Of a stretch of 62,799 nt of DNA, positions 18,399 through 26,744 are shown piece by piece (positions within the stretch are counted from its first letter, which is position 1; each line of letters begins with the position of its first letter). The stretch spans positions 1 to 62,799 of the forward strand of contig CAYMUP010000001.1 in NCBI GenBank assembly GCA_964393815.1. The letters are read 5' to 3'. The DNA comes from JAGXIT01 sp964393815 (GTDB lineage Bacteria; Patescibacteriota; Saccharimonadia; Saccharimonadales; UBA4665). Below the pieces are notes generated by a model, which saw nothing but the letters and a program-made list of their open reading frames with translations, was not told the DNA's origin and did no database searches. The position numbers and the translations under genes were made by a program.

Positions 18399-18724
18399 AT
18401 GTTTAAACTATCCCCATTCCACCCATGTTCGATTACTGTGTATAACTATACGGCACAGTGGGGGTTGTTTTCCACAATAATTTATACAACTATTGTCTGT
18501 GAGAAAGATTACAGATAAGAGGTGAGTTATCCACAGGAGTTAACGACCCCTGTTATACTTGTGGAAAAGACTTGGCAAAAGGTGGAAAAGTTGCTATAGT
18601 TGACTCTAACGCTACGACAGGGAAGGGTACGGAGGTGAGCTAAACCCGCCGATGTGGTATACTACCAGTAGTAGCAAATCTTTGTAATACTAATGTAAAA
18701 AAGAGAGTTCAAGAGAGATTTTTT
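18399..18724. other. Putative replication origin (oriC) between dnaA and rpmH
   Basis: The 326-base divergent spacer contains DnaA boxes: TTATACACA on the minus strand (18437-18445), TTTTCCACA (18468-18476), a perfect TTATCCACA (18527-18535), TTTTCCACA on the minus strand (18560-18568) and a related nonamer (18581-18589). AT-rich sequence at 18474-18525 could serve as the unwinding element. A TATACT box (18658-18663) may be the rpmH promoter. The dnaA side is transcribed left and the rpmH side right, the usual origin setting. Confidence 0.75.
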
Positions 18725-18862
18725 ATGCCAAAACGAACCTATCAGCCTAAAAAACGCCATCGCTCACGTGAGCATGGTTTTATGAAGCGAATGGCTAGCC
18801 GTGCCGGTCGCTTGGTGCTAAAGCGCCGCCGAAACAAAGGCCGCGTCCGTCTTTCGCACTAA
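18725..18862 (+). CDS. rpmH: 50S ribosomal protein L34
   Basis: A 45-codon gene. The product starts MPKRTYQPKKRHRSREHGF and ends GRVRLSH, the L34 pattern including the HGFMKRM core and the basic tail; length is normal. It opens the rightward rpmH-rnpA-yidC-khpB cluster next to the origin, the standard bacterial arrangement. Confidence 0.96.
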   Translation: MPKRTYQPKKRHRSREHGFMKRMASRAGRLVLKRRRNKGRVRLSH

Positions 18863-18909
18863 AGTCTTATAGCGTATCTTCAGAGAGAAAGGTAGCTTCG
18901 TAAGCGAGT

Positions 18910-19290
18910 ATGGTTACCTCAAGACATCGTTTTCAAGGTAGAAATAGTCTCAGCGCCGCATATCGGCGCGGTACCGTAGTGCGCGGCCAGTCGTTGCAGC
19001 TGCGAGTACTCAAAAATCAAAGTGCTTCGTACCGCTTAGCGGTAGTGGTAAGTAAAAAGGTTCATAAGTCTGCGGTGGTCCGTAATCGCATTCGCCGAAG
19101 GCTGTATGAAATTGCTCGGCTTCGCTTGAGCGAAACGAACCGCGACGACCTCATAATTAGTGTCTTTGACCTGCGCCTCGCCACGATGCCAGCGGCCGAC
19201 CTACAAAAAACTGTTGTAAAACTCTTTGAACGTGCGAACTTACAGCTTACAGATAGCGCTCAGCGTGCTATAGTGGAGTTCGAGGTTTAG
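18910..19290 (+). CDS. rnpA: Ribonuclease P protein component
   Basis: A 126-residue basic protein that assists the RNase P RNA in maturing tRNA 5' ends. The hallmark segment SKKVHKSAVVRNRIRRRLYE is present, matching the family RNR motif. It sits 47 bases after rpmH and four bases before yidC, in conserved order. The upstream GAGAAAGG is a weak and distant ribosome-binding site. Confidence 0.95.
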   Translation: MVTSRHRFQGRNSLSAAYRRGTVVRGQSLQLRVLKNQSASYRLAVVVSKKVHKSAVVRNRIRRRLYEIARLRLSETNRDDLIISVFDLRLATMPAADLQKTVVKLFERANLQLTDSAQRAIVEFEV

Positions 19291-19293
19291 TTT

Positions 19294-20316
19294 ATGTTTC
19301 ATAATTTTGTCGTTTTACCCATATTTAACCTACTCGTTACCATCTATGCCCTCATACCTGGGCATAATTTTGGCTTAGCGCTTATCATTTTTACGGTAAT
19401 TATCCGTCTTTTGATGTGGCCACTGGTCAAAAAACAGCTTCGTCAGGCTAAAGTAACCCGTGCGCTCCAGCCAGAGCTAAAACGCATCAAAAAAGAAGCC
19501 GCCGGAGACCGCCAAAAAGAATCCATGATGATGATGGAGCTCTACAAAGAGCGTGGCGTCAATCCGTTCGGCTCTATACCGACGCTTATCGTGCAGATGA
19601 TCATCCTCTTTGGGCTCTACGCCGGGCTGATGAAGGTCATCAAAGACCATAAGCAAATTGTTGATATGGCCTACCCTTTTTTGCAGGACTTGTCGTGGCT
19701 AAAACATCTCGATAAAAACATTCATCTTTTTGATAACTCCCTGCTTGGTGTTGTTGACCTAGCGCGGCCGGCGATCGGACCCAAAGGCTTTTACTTGCCG
19801 GCATTTCTGTTAGTCGTAGGCAGTGCTGCTATTCAGTTCTTAACTAGCCGTCAACTGATGCCAACCGACAAAGATAGCCGTAAGCTGCGAGATATTTTGA
19901 AAGATGCGGGTGACGGCAAGCAAGCTGACCAATCAGAAGTGAGTGCGGCTGTCGGTAAAAATATGCAGTACATCATCCCCCTAATGGTGTTTGTTTTTAC
20001 TATCAACCTAGCGGCAGCTCTCAGTCTCTACTGGTTAGTAGGTGGACTGGTCGCGTATGTGCAGCAAAAAATTGCGCTTGGCGAGGAGACAGATGATCTT
20101 ATGGAAAGCGTCGAAAAGCCTCGACGCACTACCGCTCGCTCTAACTCAAAGTCAACTCCAAAACGTCCCACCGTCTCTTTGCCTACAGAAGAAACAGACG
20201 TGATTCGCACCAAGAGTGGCAGCAAAATCACCTACGGCGATATACCTGAAGCAGAAATTATCTCAAACACCCAAACTACCACTAAAGCCCGCTCTAAAAA
20301 AAGAAGGAGGAGATGA
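19294..20316 (+). CDS. yidC: Membrane protein insertase YidC/Oxa1
   Basis: A 340-residue polytopic protein of the Gram-positive type, without the large periplasmic domain of proteobacterial YidC. Membrane segments lie near 5-45, 95-120, 165-185 and 230-260. The cytoplasmic loop LVKKQLRQAKVTRALQPELK and the coiled region after it are typical. Its length is somewhat above the Gram-positive norm because of a basic, Ser/Thr-rich tail ending in an Arg/Lys run that may contact the ribosome. It overlaps khpB by four bases. It inserts membrane proteins, presumably including the many membrane proteins encoded here. Confidence 0.93.
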   Translation: MFHNFVVLPIFNLLVTIYALIPGHNFGLALIIFTVIIRLLMWPLVKKQLRQAKVTRALQPELKRIKKEAAGDRQKESMMMMELYKERGVNPFGSIPTLIVQMIILFGLYAGLMKVIKDHKQIVDMAYPFLQDLSWLKHLDKNIHLFDNSLLGVVDLARPAIGPKGFYLPAFLLVVGSAAIQFLTSRQLMPTDKDSRKLRDILKDAGDGKQADQSEVSAAVGKNMQYIIPLMVFVFTINLAAALSLYWLVGGLVAYVQQKIALGEETDDLMESVEKPRRTTARSNSKSTPKRPTVSLPTEETDVIRTKSGSKITYGDIPEAEIISNTQTTTKARSKKRRRR

Positions 20317-20789
20317 CGATGAACGATTCTATAGACGATGCAATTTTATACGGCAAAAAGTATCTTGAGGACCTCCTCTCGTTTTTTGGTCTCAATACTG
20401 ATGTGTATGCCACTAGTGAAGACGGCGAAGTTGTGGAGCTCAATGTGCCCTCGACACATCTCAACGGTTTTTTGATCGGCCAGCGGGGCGATACTATGCG
20501 TTCGCTGCAGTTTCTTGTCAGTAGCGCGCTCAAAAGCCAAGGCTACGCTAAAAACCGTGTCAACGTCGACATTGCTGACTACAAAAAGCACCATGCCGAC
20601 CGAGTAGCCGAGCAAGCCGAGGAATGGATCAAAAAAGTCAAAGAAACAGGCGAGCCGTACGAAGTAAAGTCTATGAATCCGGCCGACCGGCGTACCATAC
20701 ACCGCGTGGCGGCTGATGCTGGACTTGTGAGCGACTCTGTCGGCGAAGGCCGAGAGCGACACATTGTGCTTAAGCTACCAGAGGAGTAG
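20313..20789 (+). CDS. khpB: KhpB/Jag RNA-binding protein (KH and R3H domains)
   Basis: A 158-residue protein. A type II KH domain has the GxxG loop in GFLIGQRGD, and the C-terminal R3H domain shows NPADRRTIHRVA and ERHIVLKLP. The N-terminal Jag motif region is short. KhpB binds RNA with KhpA and affects division and wall synthesis in Gram-positive bacteria. The ATG overlaps the yidC stop (ATGA); a second in-frame ATG two codons later is also possible, with AGGAGGAG upstream. Confidence 0.92.
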   Translation: MTMNDSIDDAILYGKKYLEDLLSFFGLNTDVYATSEDGEVVELNVPSTHLNGFLIGQRGDTMRSLQFLVSSALKSQGYAKNRVNVDIADYKKHHADRVAEQAEEWIKKVKETGEPYEVKSMNPADRRTIHRVAADAGLVSDSVGEGRERHIVLKLPEE

Positions 20790-20792
20790 GCC

Positions 20793-21776
20793 TTGCAGAC
20801 TAAGCGTATTGTTGTGCTTGGTGGCGGCACCGGTAGTTTTACGCTCCTCCAGTCGCTGAAGGGTTTGTCACCCAAGATTACTGCCATCGTTAATATGTGT
20901 GACGATGGCGGTTCCACTGGCGTGCTCCGCGATGAACTTGGGGTTTTGCCTCCCGGCGACGCCAGACAGTGTCTCGTTGCGCTCAGTGAAAGGCCAGAGA
21001 TCCGAGAACTTTTTGACTACCGTTTTGATGGTGGTCGCTTGAGCGGTCAGTCGCTAGGCAACATCATCTTATCTGGCCTAGAGCTGCAACATGGGAGCTT
21101 CGAAAAGGCCGTTGAGGTAGCGAGCCGCATTTTGCGCATCCGTGGGCACGTTGTGCCAGTGGTGCTTGGTGACCATAAACTAGTTATGGACGATGGAGGC
21201 AAAGAAGTTGTAGGCCAGTTTAACATTCGAAATCACGTCGTAGAGTCGGAGGCACCTCGGGTTCGCCTAGAGCCAGTCACAACCCTAAACCCCAAAGCAA
21301 ACCGTGCAATTCGTAAAGCCGACATTGTGGTTATCGCACCTGGCGGTTTGTATTATTCTCTTTTGCCCATATTTTCGGTAAACGGCATGAAAGAAGCACT
21401 GCAGGAGACGTCGGCGCAGGTAGTGTGTGTGTCGAATCTCATCGAACGTAAAGGTCGGGCGGAATCATGGCATGTCGTAGATCATGTGAAGACTATTGAG
21501 GAGTATGTTGGTGAGGGTACGATTGATGTGGTGCTGTATAACAATGCGCCTCTTGAACAGCACCTCATCGAAAGATATGCCGCAGAGGGTGATCATCCAG
21601 TGCTTATTACGCCCGATCGTTTTACTGAAATTGGGTGTAAGGCGGTAGGTGCGCCGCTAATTTCCCCCACACTACACGTGCAAGATGCCGCAGATAAGGC
21701 CATCCAGCGCACGCTTATCCGTCATGATGCCGACCGCGTCAGTGAAGAAATAGCGAAATTTCTTACAGAAAAATAG
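20793..21776 (+). CDS. yvcK: YvcK/CofD-like UDP-sugar-binding protein
   Basis: A 327-residue protein with the N-terminal nucleotide-binding LGGGTGSFTLL (9-19), followed by VNMCDDGGSTGVLRDELG, LPPGDARQC and the later PGGLYYSLLP, all features of the YvcK/CofD fold. In Gram-positive bacteria YvcK binds UDP-GlcNAc and tunes carbon flow to the cell wall. The start is a TTG at 20793, four bases after the khpB stop and preceded by GAGGAG. Its place in the yidC operon is unusual compared with the usual yvcJ-yvcK-yvcL set; the partners are not in the window. Confidence 0.88.
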   Translation: MQTKRIVVLGGGTGSFTLLQSLKGLSPKITAIVNMCDDGGSTGVLRDELGVLPPGDARQCLVALSERPEIRELFDYRFDGGRLSGQSLGNIILSGLELQHGSFEKAVEVASRILRIRGHVVPVVLGDHKLVMDDGGKEVVGQFNIRNHVVESEAPRVRLEPVTTLNPKANRAIRKADIVVIAPGGLYYSLLPIFSVNGMKEALQETSAQVVCVSNLIERKGRAESWHVVDHVKTIEEYVGEGTIDVVLYNNAPLEQHLIERYAAEGDHPVLITPDRFTEIGCKAVGAPLISPTLHVQDAADKAIQRTLIRHDADRVSEEIAKFLTEK

Positions 21777-21835
21777 TTGACCATATTACAAAAACATGAG
21801 AAAATTTCTTCAATCGAAACGAAGGAGTAGACTTC

Positions 21836-24826
21836 ATGTGTGCGTCGAAGATGTTTCGGGTGGGAATGCTAGCTGGTTTTGCGGTTTTATTCGGTACTCT
21901 CGAGTTTGTGCGGGCTGAGACTGTTTCTGCGCCTATGCGGCCCGACTGGCTTCAGTCATCAGAGGTCAGTACCCTACGGGTGTCTGATCTGCCAGATAAC
22001 GTGCCGATTGAGACGCTTGGGTATAGTTGTCAGGGTCGCCAACCACAGTCTGGGATTGCAAACGGTTGGTGTATCGTGCAGACGCCTGTCGGTAAGGTGG
22101 CAAACCAAGTGCTGCTTGATGGCCCCAAGGGCGCCTACTCTCTCGACTATTTTTATGGGTTTATGGGGCCAAGCATCCCTGGCCACCCCGAAAAAGTTTT
22201 AACCTACTATTCGCCAAGCTCGGGTGGCTGGGTGATGCAGGTTAGCACCTATGACGCAAGCAAACTTGTTTACCACGAACAGTCCACGCCTGGGCTGGCT
22301 ACCAAAAAGTGGTACGATTACCGCCCGGTTTCACCCGTTTCGTTACTTGGTTCAGACGGTCAAACGGTAAAAGTAAACGCCAAATCTCTGGCTTTCTCGG
22401 AAAACGGCAACTGGATGGTCGTAGGACTAACGGCGGGCGGATTTATGCTGTATGACACGCAGACATTTACGGGTCGAGCCGTCAGCGTCGAATCCGTCAT
22501 GAATGTGCCTGGCTCTGACTTCGCCGGTGCGAATCTTGCAGTTAGCAACGACGGTAAATATATAGCGGTCAATGTAAATCTCGGTACGCCGACGCAACCA
22601 GTGCCAACTTTGCGGGTCTACGACACGACCACCTGTCTTGACCAGTATAAATATCTGCTGCTTGGCCAGCGGGACAAGAGTAATGCCTGCGAGTTTCGCG
22701 ATGTGTGGAGCGATACATTCAGGAGTGCTAGTGGTAGTCAGGCGGCCAAGACGAGCGCGGTGGGAGCCGAGTATCCGTACCATCTGCGGTTTATGGCTAG
22801 CAACTCGCTCACGTTCGATGCGGTCTACGCTCGGACCAGCTCCACCGCCTTTAAGGCCGCGCGGTACGCGGTGACAGTAGGCACTGAAGCCGCACCGCCG
22901 ATGAGCCTACTCGGTATGGGCGACTCGTACATCTCTGGCGAGGGAGCATTTAATTACCGATCGCCTACCGACACTCGGGGCAACAAATGCCACAACTCAT
23001 GGTCGTCGTACCCTTACCAGCAAGGCTATCGCTACTACCCGTGGGCAGCTTCGGTGGCGTGCTCTGGGGCGGTGATGTATGACGTTACTTTTGATAAGAG
23101 CAGTTATCTCGGCCAATCGCGCGTCAGGCCAAACCTGCGTTGGGATATGCGGGCTAACAACTTCCAGGAAATCGTTAAAAGTAACTTCATACCTGGTTAT
23201 CAGGGTCAAGTAAACTTCGCTAAAGATCTTCACCCGCGCGCCGTACTCCTTTCGGTAGGTGGCAATGACATCAACTTTGCAAATATCGTGACAGGGTGTG
23301 TTTCAAACACACAGGAGGGCAGCTGCTACCCGTACTACAAAGAGCGCAAAGAACTGATGATGGATATCGCCAGCAAATATGCTGACCTCAAGTTGACCTA
23401 TGAGACCGTAAAAAGAGAGAGCAAGGGCCGCGTCTACGTCATGGGCTACCCAGAGATCGCCAAGCCCGGTGGCGACTGCGGTGCCAACGTGCACCTTGAC
23501 GCAGATGAAGTGCAGTTCAGCTCTGACCTTGTAAAATTTCTAAACAAGGTTATCAGTAGTGCCGCCTCAGATGCAGGGGTCTTTTATGTCAATAACGAGC
23601 GAGCCTTGTACGGCAATCGACTCTGCGAAGTTGGGCCAAACAATCTACAGGCGGTAAACGGGCTAACATACGGACAGGAGGGCGGTTTTTGGTTTGTGCA
23701 CCTTGTCGGCAACGAGAGCTTCCACCCCAATGCGCTCGGGCACAAGCTGCTCGGCGCAAATGCCGTTAGTCGCACAGGCAACTTCACAGCCGCCATGCCA
23801 TACTCTACAAAACTCGGCGCACCTAAGATTTTAGATAGCGATCCGCTGCTCGCCGGCCGCAAACCCTCGACCGCAAACTACAACCGCATCATATGGAAGG
23901 GCGTGTCGAGTACACCGTCTGCCCTAAAACGGGGTGGCAAATACATCTTTGACGCTACTAAGGTGTCTTTTAAGGCGTTCACTCACACCATGGTGGTGCT
24001 GCACTCGGACCCAGTTACGCTCTATGAAGGCACGCAAGGCGCAGGGAATAGTACTATCGAGCTGACTATACCCCAATCGGTACCAACCGGTTTTCATATA
24101 TTGCACGTGTACGGCACGGGCGAAGACGGCGAGCTGCTAGACGTCGCCGAAGTAGTCTATGTGGCAGAGAGCGAGACCGACTATGACGGAGACGGCGTGC
24201 CAAACAACCAGAGTCCATGCAAAATCGTACCTGCGAGCGGCGTAGACACAGACGGCGACAGCGTAGACGACGCCTGTGATGCGCAACTTTTTGAGAGTGA
24301 AATTGCGAGCGACCCCGACTTGATTGCGCCGCAGAACAGTGAGCCTGTAGACGTCAATTTATTTGATGCGCCAAGCAACGAAGAAACATCGAGTGGCAGC
24401 CTGCTTCGTTACGTCCCGTCAGCTCCTCCGTCGCCGCCAGCGCCAGAAACCCCACCTCAACAAACACCAGAGGAGCCTAACGAGCCACCGACTCAGGGTC
24501 AAAATGCATCTGCAACCACAATCACCACTTCCGTTAGTAACCCTTCTGCTCCACTGCTACAGGCTGTAGCAGCCACTAGCACAGTACAACAATCCCCAAT
24601 CGGTATTGCCGACATCTTTACCGAGGAGATTTCACAACCGACAGCGCAATCTGCCGTGCTGGCCGCCGAGTCTAAACAGCCCAGCTCGCATCTAAACAAG
24701 CGGGTAGCTACGACAACCAAGCCAGAGAGCAGCAAAAAAGTACGGGTTACCCTACTGCTTACGGCGCTTTGCGGTAGTGTACTACTGCTTGTCCGCAGGC
24801 GCAGCCGTGCAAAAGACGTGCGCTAG
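21836..24826 (+). CDS. Anchored surface protein: beta-propeller-like region, SGNH hydrolase, calcium-type repeats, Pro-rich stalk
   Basis: A 996-residue exported protein with a signal peptide (residues 1-27, ending VRAE). Residues 60-350 are beta-rich and propeller-like. An SGNH/GDSL hydrolase domain follows: GMGDSYISGEG with Ser364, GGND at 475-478 and FHPNALGH with His630, giving a complete catalytic set. Near 783-815 are thrombospondin type 3-like Asp repeats (DYDGDGVPNN, DTDGDSVDD). A Pro/Thr/Ser stalk leads to a C-terminal membrane segment and an Arg/Lys stop-transfer tail. SGNH enzymes hydrolyse esters, often acetyl groups of glycans. GAAGGAG lies before the ATG. The surface location and nearby glycan genes suggest action on surface or host polysaccharide; the substrate is unknown. 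Confidence 0.82.
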   Translation: MCASKMFRVGMLAGFAVLFGTLEFVRAETVSAPMRPDWLQSSEVSTLRVSDLPDNVPIETLGYSCQGRQPQSGIANGWCIVQTPVGKVANQVLLDGPKGAYSLDYFYGFMGPSIPGHPEKVLTYYSPSSGGWVMQVSTYDASKLVYHEQSTPGLATKKWYDYRPVSPVSLLGSDGQTVKVNAKSLAFSENGNWMVVGLTAGGFMLYDTQTFTGRAVSVESVMNVPGSDFAGANLAVSNDGKYIAVNVNLGTPTQPVPTLRVYDTTTCLDQYKYLLLGQRDKSNACEFRDVWSDTFRSASGSQAAKTSAVGAEYPYHLRFMASNSLTFDAVYARTSSTAFKAARYAVTVGTEAAPPMSLLGMGDSYISGEGAFNYRSPTDTRGNKCHNSWSSYPYQQGYRYYPWAASVACSGAVMYDVTFDKSSYLGQSRVRPNLRWDMRANNFQEIVKSNFIPGYQGQVNFAKDLHPRAVLLSVGGNDINFANIVTGCVSNTQEGSCYPYYKERKELMMDIASKYADLKLTYETVKRESKGRVYVMGYPEIAKPGGDCGANVHLDADEVQFSSDLVKFLNKVISSAASDAGVFYVNNERALYGNRLCEVGPNNLQAVNGLTYGQEGGFWFVHLVGNESFHPNALGHKLLGANAVSRTGNFTAAMPYSTKLGAPKILDSDPLLAGRKPSTANYNRIIWKGVSSTPSALKRGGKYIFDATKVSFKAFTHTMVVLHSDPVTLYEGTQGAGNSTIELTIPQSVPTGFHILHVYGTGEDGELLDVAEVVYVAESETDYDGDGVPNNQSPCKIVPASGVDTDGDSVDDACDAQLFESEIASDPDLIAPQNSEPVDVNLFDAPSNEETSSGSLLRYVPSAPPSPPAPETPPQQTPEEPNEPPTQGQNASATTITTSVSNPSAPLLQAVAATSTVQQSPIGIADIFTEEISQPTAQSAVLAAESKQPSSHLNKRVATTTKPESSKKVRVTLLLTALCGSVLLLVRRRSRAKDVR

Positions 24827-24842
24827 TGTTACTATGTAGCTA

Positions 24843-25448
24843 ATGCTTAAAAAATCTCAACATGGTTTTAGTGCACACTTACTTTTGCCGGTTGTAGCGA
24901 TTTTAGCTGTAATCGGCATCGGTGGGTTTCTGGCAAAACACTATTACGACATGAGCCAGCAGCGCAAAGAGTTTATGACCGCAAAAGCAGAGGTAAGTAA
25001 ACTCGGTGAACTCGTCGCAAAAGAAACCAAGCCAACAAAACACCAAGCTGTCCAGTTCTGCGACTACGGCCACGCTAAATGGGGTCCAGTCGGCAGGACA
25101 TGCTGGGCGGAGTATTTCTTGCAGTGGAACTTCGTGGATGAGCAAAAGGCGATTGATATCTTCAACTCTGAAACAGACACAATAAAAAAACTATCAACAA
25201 ATTATAAGGTTACACAAGACGGTACCAATAAAAACTACTCAGCTTTGAGGGGCGAGCTGTTTAAAACACCAAGCACTTCACTCCAGTGTGACAGGTATTT
25301 GTATTATAACGACGACAATGAAATCCAAAGCAATAATCGCTTGTCACTTCCGGGTTTGCCGTTTGAGCCAGAAAAAAACAGTGCTATCATGAACATCTCG
25401 TGCAGCGGTGATGCAATGGCAGAGTATTTCCCAGTCCGTAAATCTTAA
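24843..25448 (+). CDS. Pilin-like or single-pass exported protein, unknown function
   Basis: A 201-residue protein with a basic start, then QHGFSAHLLLPVVAILAVIG. This Gly-Phe followed by a hydrophobic helix resembles type IV prepilin leaders, although the expected Glu at position +5 is missing, so processing by a prepilin peptidase is uncertain. The external part has paired cysteines (FCDYGH, RTCWAE, LQCDRY, ISCSGD). It lies 16 bases after the SGNH gene. A -10 box TACTAT (24830-24835) is seven bases before the ATG, so it may have its own leaderless transcript. No family recognised. Confidence 0.6.
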   Translation: MLKKSQHGFSAHLLLPVVAILAVIGIGGFLAKHYYDMSQQRKEFMTAKAEVSKLGELVAKETKPTKHQAVQFCDYGHAKWGPVGRTCWAEYFLQWNFVDEQKAIDIFNSETDTIKKLSTNYKVTQDGTNKNYSALRGELFKTPSTSLQCDRYLYYNDDNEIQSNNRLSLPGLPFEPEKNSAIMNISCSGDAMAEYFPVRKS

Positions 25449-25494
25449 AATGAGGTGAAACTCACCTCTGTCAATAACATATCCCAGGTGAAAT
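25449..25494 (+). repeat. Dispersed 46-47-nt repeat, copy A
   Basis: Begins AATGAGGTGAAACTCACCTC and ends ATCCCAGGTGAAAT. It starts directly after the stop codon of the pilin-like gene and stays open in that gene's frame as NEVKLTSVNNISQVK then a stop. The first part is a perfect hairpin (GAGGTG/CACCTC). Confidence 0.7.
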
Positions 25495-25649
25495 GAATCT
25501 CCCATCACCTGACGGTCGGTGATTTTCTTGCCCCGCAACTCCGACCTGCGGTCGTAGTTGCGCCCGTACCCTACAAATGCTAGTGGCATTTATAGGTAGC
25601 GTTCGGTTCAACCCCGACCTGACGGTCCGGGTATGCACGCGTTAGCTAA
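25495..25649. repeat. Palindrome-dense intergenic region between convergent genes
   Basis: No gene. Four hairpins follow one another: ATCACC/GGTGAT (25504-25523), a 13-bp stem with one mismatch and a three-base loop (25534-25562), AAATGC/GCATTT (25575-25591) and a bulged stem (25613-25631). The first and last have CCTGACGGTC in their centres, the second CCTGCGGTC. It may end transcription from both sides, but no good T-run follows the stems. Confidence 0.65.
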
Positions 25650-26744
25650 TCAGCTTTTTAGGGCTTGGCTGTAGACGTCTAGGGTTTGCTGGGCCATGCG
25701 CCGCCAAGAGTATTTTGCGGCTTGGTGCTTGCCTGCTTCAATCATTTTGCTTCGTTTTGTTTCGTCGTTTATGACGAGGTCAATTTTATTGGCCATATCT
25801 TGGACGTCGTAGGGGTCAAAGTACTCGGCGGCGTCACCTAGTACCTCGGGTATGCTGGTGGCGGTGCTGGCAACGACTGGAGCGCCGTGGCGCATGGCTT
25901 CGAGTCCCGGCAGTCCAAAGCCTTCACTGAGACTGGGGAATATATAAGCGCGGCAGTTTTCAAACAGCCAACGGAGTTGGTCGTCGGGTATAAAGTCAGT
26001 GAAAATGACGTTCTTGATGTCCTGCTTCTTTACATAAGCCTCATGCAGCACATAATTGGCATCTTTTTTGCCGGCAAGCACCAGCCGCACCTCTGGGTTG
26101 GTTTTTTGTAGTAACACAAATGCGTCTATAAGGCGGCGCAGGTTTTTGTGCGGGGTCGGCCTGCCGACATACATTATGAAAGGTTTCTCGTGCACGGGCT
26201 CGTACGGTGCGCTGCCGGGTGGCATTTCGTCTGATGACTCGAGCGTGACGGTTATTTTGTCGAGCGGTATATGGCAGTAGCTTGCTACATCTTTTTTGAC
26301 GAACTCCGAGATGGCGATGATGTGGGCGCTCTTGTGTGCGACACGCTTGTTGAGCCATTTGTACACCTGCTGTTTTACCCAAAAGACTGCCACGTTCTTG
26401 GCAGGATTGCGAAACCTTACGGTGGTAAGGTCTTGCATGGTCGTGACGACGCGGCCACGATAAAACGCCGGTTGTTGCACCATGGGGAAATGTACTAGAT
26501 CCGGTTTAAGCATCTCTATTTGCCGCTTGAAACCAAGCTGCTCGCCAAGACTAAACTCTTCATACGGCGTCTCTACAACCTCAAAAGTCGGTGCAATACC
26601 GCGTAAGTACTCGAGCCGCTTAGACTTAGCCAGCAGCGTAACGCGGTGGTCGGTACCAATCCGGTGCATGTGTTCGATCATCTTATCGACATACCGGCCG
26701 CTGGTCGTCCCCGACTCTCTTGCATCAATCACAATGTGGCTCAT
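25650..26744 (-). CDS. GT4 family glycosyltransferase
   Basis: A 364-residue GT-B enzyme. The C-terminal nucleotide-sugar domain shows IMYVGRPTPHKNLRRLI, LVLAGKKD and the EX7E-type block SLSEGFGLPGLEAMRHGAPV, which together define group 1/GT4 transferases. The N-terminal acceptor domain contains the usual early Gly-less GT4 start (DARESGTTSGRYVDKM). It probably adds a sugar during surface-glycan assembly at the cytoplasmic membrane face. Its ATG overlaps the stop of the next upstream GT gene by four bases, so the three leftward GT genes form an operon. Confidence 0.88.
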   Translation of the reverse strand: MSHIVIDARESGTTSGRYVDKMIEHMHRIGTDHRVTLLAKSKRLEYLRGIAPTFEVVETPYEEFSLGEQLGFKRQIEMLKPDLVHFPMVQQPAFYRGRVVTTMQDLTTVRFRNPAKNVAVFWVKQQVYKWLNKRVAHKSAHIIAISEFVKKDVASYCHIPLDKITVTLESSDEMPPGSAPYEPVHEKPFIMYVGRPTPHKNLRRLIDAFVLLQKTNPEVRLVLAGKKDANYVLHEAYVKKQDIKNVIFTDFIPDDQLRWLFENCRAYIFPSLSEGFGLPGLEAMRHGAPVVASTATSIPEVLGDAAEYFDPYDVQDMANKIDLVINDETKRSKMIEAGKHQAAKYSWRRMAQQTLDVYSQALKS

